Both the position numbers and the translations under genes were made by a program. The notes under the pieces are model-generated. The model had not been told where the DNA came from, did no database searches, and saw nothing but the letters and a program-made list of their open reading frames with translations. From the NCBI GenBank assembly GCA_961205875.1, contig OY540810.1, forward strand, positions 20,584,001 through 20,648,000: a stretch of 64,000 nucleotides of DNA. The letters are read 5' to 3'. This document shows positions 56,245 to 64,000 of the stretch, in pieces. Within the stretch, counting starts at the first letter, position 1. Every line of letters starts with the position of its first letter. The DNA comes from Sialis fuliginosa (taxonomy: Eukaryota; Arthropoda; Insecta; Megaloptera; Sialidae).

Positions 56245-57305
56245 TTGTTGAATTATAATTATAATAAAATTTTAATAGCCATGATCTATTTTCTATAATG
56301 TTGGTATTTTATCATAAAATTAAATTCAATTGTCACTAAAAATACTGCTTGTAATGATATTAATAAGAAAGAAAGAGTAATTTAATATTGAGTAATCTAT
56401 ACACCATTAAATTGGCCACAAGCTTACAGGTATTATCGAATTATTAAATAACATATGCTCAGTAATTGTAGTGACCCTGAAAGTATAATACTTTCATATT
56501 ATATAACATTGCGTCCTTTTCTGTTTTTAGAACAACGACTTGACAGTCATCCACAACTAAAACCATCACTGATTAAAACTAATGATGTTGCACTTCTTTA
56601 GCGATTATTACTTTTTGGACAAGGAAGCGTTTCTTAGAAATATCTTTCAAAGCAAATTAAAGCAGGTGTTTTATATATTTAATGGAGCAGAAACACCGTT
56701 ATGTAATTTTAACGCGAAAAATTATTTCCATTAAAGTGCTTATTGGAATATTTTGCAGTAAATATTTTTACTGTTCTCCATTTATTGGCTGATAATTGGA
56801 TAAAATATATACCTATTCTTTATTATTACTTTAGTACTAATTAATAATTTTTATTTATTTATACTACACCTATTTCATGTTGAAATATATGAAGTAGTTA
56901 TTGTTTTAATATATATATTTATGTTTATAAATAATACTTGTCTATCTTTTATTGTACTTTAATAGTAATATACAATTAATTAATAATTGTATTAAATTAG
57001 AATCATAAATCATATCGATGCAATAATTTTTTAATGGTCGACATAAATAACAATGATATTTAATGATGTATTACATTTATTTAAAAAAAATCTATTAGGT
57101 GCAGTCAGGACGTATGTGTAGGTTGTACCTATATCTGTAAAAGAGAAATTATTTGTGTTGTGTAACTATTAAGTGACTCTTAAAATTTTTAATTAAAATG
57201 TTATTTTAAAAATTATTGGATTAAAATACATTTCTGACTTTTGGAACAAGACAAATTATTTTTTTTTAAAACTGTAAAATATGCTATGTAGAAGAGACCC
57301 AAAAA
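56245..57305. other. A+T-rich spacer
   Basis: No gene, tandem array or inverted repeat recognised. Confidence 0.55.
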
Positions 57306-57308
57306 TAA

Positions 57309-57493
57309 AGCTTTGGCATTTTACAGAAACGGTCTCCGTTACCGCTTCGACCTTGAAAATCTATGATATGTGATTTAATACAAGTGGCATGTTAGCTGCG
57401 TCGAAACGGCGCTATGTTTTGGCACAACTAACATGTAATAGATTTGCAAGGTCGAAGCGGTGACGGAAACCGTTTCTGTAAAGTGCCAAGGCT
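57309..57493. mobile_element. TAA-flanked MITE with 48-bp terminal repeats
   Basis: AGCTTTGGCATTTTACAGAA and, inward from the right, AGCCTTGGCACTTTACAGAA pair and continue ACGGTYTCCGTYACCGCTTC to GACCTTG. TAA stands outside both ends (57306-57308, 57494-57496), pointing to PIF/Harbinger. In the middle ACATGTTAG-type phrases pair as well, so almost the whole element can fold. Non-coding. Confidence 0.75.
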
Positions 57494-57513
57494 TAAAAAA
57501 GGGAACTGTAGAA

Positions 57514-57846
57514 CAGCGGTGGGTGAACCCAGCCTGACCCGTGTTAGAAATAAATTAATGTTAACAATTGGACCTGTTGGTGTTTGATGTAAGTTATTAT
57601 TTAAATTTATTTTCTAAAACTATTTTTTTCAAAATCAATTTTTTTTATTGAAAAAAAAACGGATGTTTCACACTAAAGGTGTGCTAGGTTAATAACCTTA
57701 AAATAATTTTTTATTTCGACTGATAATGAGTTATTTAATTTTAAAACATAAAAATAAATATAATAGGTGTATGTATATATACCAAAATTTTAAAATTATA
57801 TCTTTTAGTCCGCCGCGTCAACTAAAAAGGTAACCCACCCTTATTG
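57514..57846. mobile_element. Possible decayed hAT-like element
   Basis: CAGCGGTGGGTGAACCC at the left resembles the common hAT terminus CAGNGGTGGGCAAA, and the right end read inward, CAATAAGGGTGGGTTACC, pairs weakly. No 8-bp duplication is visible, so the call is weak. Confidence 0.3.
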
Positions 57847-58620
57847 TTAAATTTAAAAAAATCAAAACATTATTTTTACATTTATTAAACGTGGCATAAT
57901 ATATGTATGTGTCATGTGAAGTTACTGTAAATGACATATTCGTCATAATTGAAAATACAAAATCAGAAAGCTCATCAAGTAGAGTTGCTAAAAGTGGATT
58001 AATTTGGTAAATAGATTAGTCTTAGTGCTCTAAGTTCAAGTGTGATAACTTTGAGATTGCTTGTTTGAAATAGTTCGGTTGTATTTGACGCCAGAAATGA
58101 GACGGGATAGATTATCGCTGAAGTGTATAATTGACGCAGACTTAATTGGGCCAAAGACCGAAAATCTTACACATCTACAACAGTTTAATACTTATCAAAT
58201 TGTTTAGACTTCATTGTTGTTTGCTGACGTGTTGTTATATGTTTTGCTATTAATGAATGCAGTATTAAGTTAGAAATTCAAACAATCAAATCAAATCTGG
58301 TCCCATTTTTTATAGATTTGATTTCATTGGTTGCATTTTTAATTTTCAATAAATACTGCGTATATTAGCAGTAAATATGACTGCACTCTATCGTGTGGAA
58401 CATTCACATTGCATATTTCAAAACATATTAACATTTTTCTACGACGGCCAAAAAAAGTTTGTTGACTCGCCTTAACCCGGGCATCCAGGTTAGAGCCCTT
58501 TCTGCTCCCCCCCCCACTTATGGGGCCATGACTATGATTAAACGCTAAATAGAACAGCGATCTAAATGTAATGATAACTGGTATATTTACACCGTAGAAT
58601 GGATAACAGCTTTATTTTAA

Positions 58621-58965
58621 TACATATATAAAATGTTGGTGCATATGTATGTAACGTCGTCACGCCTAAACTATTGGACATATCGAAGCCATATTCACAC
58701 CATGTGTTCGTTTGGTGCTCCGATAAGTTTATATTATTTTTGGATCCGGTAGGTGGCGCTGGGATCGAGATATTTCGATAAAATGTATTTTTTTTATATA
58801 AATAATATTTTAAAAAGTTGGTACATATTTATGTAACGTCATCACGTCGAAACCACTGGACGTATCAAAGCCATATTCTGACCATATGCTCGTTATGTAT
58901 GTATATATATTTTTTTGGTCCCGGTAGGTGGCGTTAGGGTCGAGATATTTACGAAAATGTGTGTT
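58621..58965 (+). repeat. Two-copy ~172-bp imperfect tandem repeat
   Basis: Units starting near 58621 and 58796 share GTTGGTRCATAT, TATGTAACGTC, CACTGGACRTATC, AAGCCATATTC, CCGGTAGGTGGCG and GTCGAGATATTT. GGTAGGTGGCGCTGGGATCG is a familiar phrase in insect repeat tails, so this is probably a duplicated element tail rather than a satellite. Confidence 0.7.
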
Positions 58966-59002
58966 TATGGTTTGATTTTTAAATAAATTATTTTTGCACT
59001 TA

Positions 59003-59084
59003 AACTAAAAATATACACCTTAACCACATAAAACAATATCACTCGACATGTGTTTTATTGTGGTTAAGGTGTATATTTTTAGTT
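59003..59084. mobile_element. 82-bp TTA/TA-flanked hairpin mini-MITE
   Basis: AACTAAAAATATACACCTTA pairs perfectly with its complement ending at 59084, and the stem runs on through ACCACA to about 32 bp around a short loop. TTA occurs on both sides. Non-coding. Confidence 0.65.
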
Positions 59085-59086
59085 TA

Positions 59087-62000
59087 GTTGACTAAGAAAC
59101 CACAGTTTCTCCGTTTTTCCAGTAGTAAATTATTTTTGGGCAGAACAACTTTTGCGGGTTAGCTAGAATTGTTATAAATTTCTTATCACTGTTCGATTTT
59201 GATACCTAACAGAAAGTGTTTCTTATCTAATTATACAGGCCGTTATTTAATTAATGGTATATTTATATTCGTTTCAGGTCTCTAGATTCATATAACAATA
59301 TAGACATGCACATTTTAAGAGAGTTTAAAATATTCAGTTTGTATTGAAGTTTAGCTTTATGTTTCAGATAGAATACATAGATTCAGGGTTGGGGATGAAA
59401 CTTGCCAGAGAAGATTTGTCTTTTCAAGAGTAAAGGTGGTTCGAAGTTTACATAGGAACTGTAGTAGTTGAGGAAAGCCTTGATCCTAAAACTAAAAGTT
59501 TTATTTGATTAGGATAAATTGGGAATTACATTACAAATAACCAATAGGTGTTCTAATTTTAGAACTGTTTAGGGTTAGTTTACTTTACTTTGAATTTTTA
59601 ATTTTCATTTAGAGAGTAAATACAATAAGAATATCTCTTTTATACAAAAGAAAATTTTAGGTAGATAATATTCATTTAATATTTGTTGTAAAAAAATTCT
59701 GTAGGTATACGGGAAACTTTTTTTTTTTAATTCTGATTTATATTTTATTTTATAATAACTGTTCCAAATTACATTAATATTTATTCCTTAATTTAATTTT
59801 GAACATAAATATAAAATGTATAACAATAATTTAAAAGATTTTATTATTAAGATAAGATGAAACTTTCTTATACTTACAATAATATAAATCTAATCTTTGT
59901 GACTGAGAAAGAATAGAAAAAAATTAATGGAACATAAATTATAGAAAATAACGTTATGTGACTTGTATTTAAAAAATATGTTATGAACTATTACAAATAC
60001 ATATAATAAAAAAATCGATTATTTCCCTAACAAAATTAAAGACAAACTCACATGGTTAGGGAAGTGGTGGCAAAATGGGTATACGATTTGTACGTTGCTG
60101 ACAGCAACATATAATGAAGTTTTTGATACAAGGAATCGATCAAAGTAGATTCTGAGCTTGGAGACCTCTGATTTTATAAATAAATTAATATCAAAATTGC
60201 AAAAAAAGTTTCGTTTCTGTAATTGTTATAACATGTTAATTTATCAATATTAATAACAAAAATATGATATACTAGGTCTCTGAGTTTTTTTTTAATATGT
60301 GCTTATCGTTAAAGAATAGTTCTATTAAATCATTTGTTCGTATTTCTTTTAGTTTTTAATTTATTCGTATTTATACCCAAAATTAAAAAATAACAGTTGT
60401 AGAAGTGTGTGATGCTGATTTTTAGAAATATTCTTAATTTACTGCAAAGGGGAAAATTGGGTAATAGAAAAAAAAATTCAAGGGTATCGTGTGTGATGTC
60501 GAATGAAATCTTATTGAAGCACGAATTCAACAATATATGTATTATGTATATATGGTGTATTTTTTAAATATATTTATAAACATTTTTCAGGAAAAACGCT
60601 TAAAATCTTCTACATATGAAAAATCAGAACAGCTGACTTCTGCAACTATTATTCTCATATTTTTTACATATAAACGAAGCAGCTTGCAAAGCTGCAGAAG
60701 CGAACTAATGATATAGAACTTTTTTGCATTTTCAAAAATTAACCCCACTTAAACGCAGGGGTATACAAGCAGCAAACGTTTTTATTGTTGTTTCTAATGG
60801 CTTAAAGAACATTTCTGTACAAGATTGGTCGACGAAAAAATCGTTTAATTTTTGGTATATCATAAATTGATGGAAAAAAAATTAATTACTAATTAACCCA
60901 GAGACATACATTTCTGCAAACTGCATTTATATATAGTATTATATTGACGAACAACTTTTAGAACAAATGATATAGAAGAACTTTTTTTGCATTTTTAATT
61001 AACTATTAATTGAAAACGCAGAGATGCTGTAATTACAGAAATAGTATATAATATTTTTTATTGTTAGTCTTCAAACTTTTTTTTTCATTTAATTTTTTTT
61101 GCAATCGCAGCATCATGGTAAAAATAGTTGGAATGGATTGTGAGAAGGTAAAAATGGAATTGTTCAGTTCAATCAAATAAATAAATTTCAACATTATGAC
61201 TTTTAACGTTGATTTGGCATGAATCAAAGAACCTGGATGAATTTACTCATTTATATCACTAATTAGACATTCGGGCGTAAGAAGACAGAAGTGTGGGAGT
61301 CTGTATACTGTTGTCTAATATGAATTAAGTGTTAATAATTACATTTCATCCATTCACGTTGAAAGGTTCTGAAACTGTTGATGTAAATACAGAGTACTGT
61401 TTAATTACTCATAAACAGATATTGCGTCTCTGAGTTTACGAGGACACGCTAATGTATTAATAATAGGATTAATATATGTATAAATTGATTTGAATTATAT
61501 GTTATGAGTTACGACGTAAGATAAATTAACATAGAAAGTAAATTCAATTCGAAGATGGTTTTATCTTATTAAATTATCTTTGAATTGATTTAAATATTAA
61601 TATAGTTTACGCAATAGTATGTTAATTACATATGTTTTCTTTTCACTTTCTTATAGAACAGTCATATACTTATGTGTATGAAATTGGTATATATATAGTA
61701 TAAAAAATGTTATAAGTGCGAATATAACTAAAGTTCCGTAACGTTATATAAAATTTATTTATTATCCCAGTTTTACTTTGTTTATTAACAAAATTAAAAA
61801 AATATACAACTATTAAATAGTACATTTAAAAAAATAAACATCAAAAAAAAAATCCATAATATATGTATTTTATAGAAGTATACAAGTATATAGAATTATA
61901 CAATAAAAATTTAGTGTCGTGTGCTTCTTGCATAGTAAAGACTACCTATGTATATGTTGTTTATTGTTTATAATTCCACATGGAATTAGAAATTAATGAT

Positions 62001-63060
62001 TTTCGGAATTTTTTCTTCACTTGCGCTATACATAAGCCTAGACAGAAATGAAATCTAATGCCGTGTTTACACCAAAAATACAAAACAGCAAGACAGTGTT
62101 TTTTCGACAAAATGACTTAAACGATTTATGATAAAAAAATTATTATAAATAAAAGTTATAGAGAATAATATTATCTTTTTATAATATGTTGTATATTTAA
62201 TATAGGTATAATGTATATATTATATTCTATATTCCAATTATTTAACTTTAAATAAGTACAAAAGTACCTTTATGAAAATACAAAAACACACACAAAATGT
62301 ATTATTTAAATAATAATGTAAGTACATGTATAAATCTTCTATTTGCTAGTTTTTTGCACGATTTTTTAGAATGTAGTAATATAAGAAATATTATCTAAAA
62401 CTAATTAAAAAATACAAATTTTTAAATATATTTATACATACATAACAGATATACATACTGTAATTAAAATGTATACAGAAATAACTTAAATACTACTTAT
62501 TTATTTTTAACTATACTGTATTTTATATTAATAGTCTAGACATATTTCTAAAAAGCAATCAAAATTTGATATACTTTCTGGTATATATAATTGAAAACCT
62601 ACAATTTGTGTTCATTATGTAAGAAAGAATATTCCCCATAAACTTTTAAATTATCGGTGTAGAATTTTCATGAATAGACAATAGTATGCCGCTTACATTA
62701 TTCTCATAAATGTGTAGTAAATAACGAAATACAATGGGACAAGTAAAATGTGAAGCTAAGTTTAAGTACACCGACATAATAATAATAATAATACATATAT
62801 TCACATGCAAATATGCTTCCTTGCTTTTGAATACAGGCATGCTAAAAGTATTCCCCATTGCATTCGAGTACTCATTGATGTGAAACAATCAAACTGGCAG
62901 CTGAAGAAATGACATCACAAAACGAGAATTAGACATTACCTACTCAGCATACCTACGTTAATCTTGTCGCTGGACCAGTGGAGGATATCATACAAGTTTG
63001 AGAGTATGTACATAAAATCAAAACGATACTAATTACTTGACTACGCAAAGCCAAATGAAG
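59087..63060. other. Long A+T-rich spacer with small repeat pieces
   Basis: AATGATATAGAAC with TTTTTTGCATTTT occurs near 60708 and again near 60966, a short direct repeat in what may be an old element (60590-61190). CATCATGGTAAAAATAGTTG at about 61110 is a third piece of the GACAGACA family. An ATA microsatellite sits at 62778-62792. The frames at 60330, 61033 and 62646 lack domains. No gene seen. Confidence 0.5.
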
Positions 63061-63320
63061 GGTTATGATTCTGGTAGTAAGTATGTTTGTTTGTATGTGA
63101 GCTCATATATTCCCTCGCACTACTTGGCCGATTTCAACAAATAAGAAATCATTGGATTCATCTTGATTGCCCGTGGGTCATAGACTACAATGTTTTTTTT
63201 TATTCAAAACGGGAGCCGCGAAATGCCAGTTTGTTATAGATGAGAAAAAAATTTCATCAAAACCCATTATGTTGAGTATCAAATTAAAAAATTTCAAAAG
63301 ATAATTTAAAAAATGTTAAA
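63061..63320 (+). repeat. Decayed interspersed-repeat tail
   Basis: The order TATGTTTGTTTGTATGTGAG, CTACTTGGCCGATTTCAACA, TAAGAAATCATTGGATTC, CCCGTGGGTCATAGACTA and GCCGCGAAATGCCAG is the style of insect repeat tails, with GGCCGATTT a typical phrase. Only one copy is in the window, so the call rests on resemblance. Confidence 0.4.
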
Positions 63321-63471
63321 CGATAACCGCCGAATTATTGTAAGCGACAATTTTTTCGAAATTTAGTTTTGTATCTCGAATGACCTCATCATATACATTG
63401 AAACATAAAACTAATCCTTGTAACCCTGAGATTTACTCATAAAAAAATAAAATTACATTTCATTTTTATAC

Positions 63472-63632
63472 ACAAATTTGATGTTGGCAGTAGTTTAAAT
63501 TGTTAAACACTTAATAACCGCTAAAAATTACTTTAATTCTTCAATTAAGTTACTGAAACCATTTCTAAAATATACTTTTCCTGTAAAATTTATTTTTTGT
63601 CGATTACAACAATTTGGCGGTTAGGGTTCGAT
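63472..63632 (+). repeat. Dispersed repeat, copy 2
   Basis: Direct-orientation partner of 8895-9101. ACAAATTTGATGTTGGCAG, AACCGCTAAAAATTACTT, CCTGTAAAATTTATTTTTTG and GGCGGTTAGGGTTCGATATT are in matching order. The rest of the window to 64000 is A+T-rich without a recognised feature. Confidence 0.65.
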
Positions 63633-64000
63633 ATTTAACAGATGTAAGTGTACAAAATTTACAATATCCCTCATATATATGATTGACTGTCTTAAATAAA
63701 TAAAATATAGAATAAATTATAGAATACAGTATTGTATCAATTTACTCGATCTCCTAGACCCGTTTCTCCTCTCCTACGGACGCCCTTGCTCCAATAATTG
63801 TCTATTTAATGGTTAAAAACGAATCATCAGTCTAAATTTGAAAATTATTTATAAATCAATCTTAACACGACTATTTATTGTTTTTTTTTATTAATATTAT
63901 TCGTTGAAAACAACAAAACAATAATAAAACATTTTTTATACCGTAAGTAAAACAAGTTTAATGTAATTTAACGCAAAATTTTAATTTGAAATTACTTTAC

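Overview
This window looks like intergenic or intronic DNA from an insect-type animal genome. It is strongly A+T-rich, and its mobile elements (BEL/Pao and Gypsy LTR elements; hAT-, piggyBac-, pogo/mariner- and PIF/Harbinger-like DNA elements; long foldback palindromes) are of the kind crowded into many arthropod genomes. I could not settle the insect order. I found no host protein-coding gene, tRNA, rRNA or CRISPR array. Apart from one retrotransposon frame, the open frames are short and fall in random A+T-rich sequence or in repeat arms.

Layout. 0-17.7 kb: a cut-off element end at the left edge, a pogo-like remnant (2.6-3.4 kb), a foldback (4.1-4.8 kb), a piggyBac-like MITE with TTAA duplications (8.0-8.7 kb), a Harbinger-like MITE (11.4-11.7 kb), a 1.6-kb foldback whose arms are built of tandem subrepeats (11.7-13.4 kb), a G+C-richer island (13.8-14.1 kb) and an 84-bp mini-MITE (14.9 kb). 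17.7-23.8 kb: a BEL/Pao element with two 1376-bp LTRs that read as identical and a TATTT duplication, but a heavily broken interior. 25.77-29.05 kb: a compact Gypsy element with 336-bp LTRs that also read as identical, an ATAC duplication and a 747-residue gag-protease frame. 29.9-33.5 kb: a hairpin repeat and a 2-kb nested palindrome. 34-40 kb: old local duplications, a second Harbinger-like MITE (37.2 kb), and an island ending in a strong splice-donor-like site (38.13 kb). 42-47 kb: a cluster of foldbacks and MITEs, including a palindrome with 516-bp arms in which I found no mismatch and an 8-bp duplication (45.6-46.7 kb). 51-59 kb: further MITEs and a two-copy hAT-like family. 59-64 kb: mostly unique A+T-rich DNA with scattered old repeats.

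How the parts relate. The window records successive insertions: a MITE within a TA-flanked element (44.0-44.7 kb), the perfect palindrome within an older dispersed repeat whose uninterrupted relative lies at 1.56 kb, and the Gypsy element at the edge of a small inverted repeat. Both LTR elements appear very young from their matching LTRs, yet neither could supply its own full set of proteins, so both were probably moved by proteins from intact relatives elsewhere. All family names rest on reading ends, target duplications and short motifs by eye; no database was searched.
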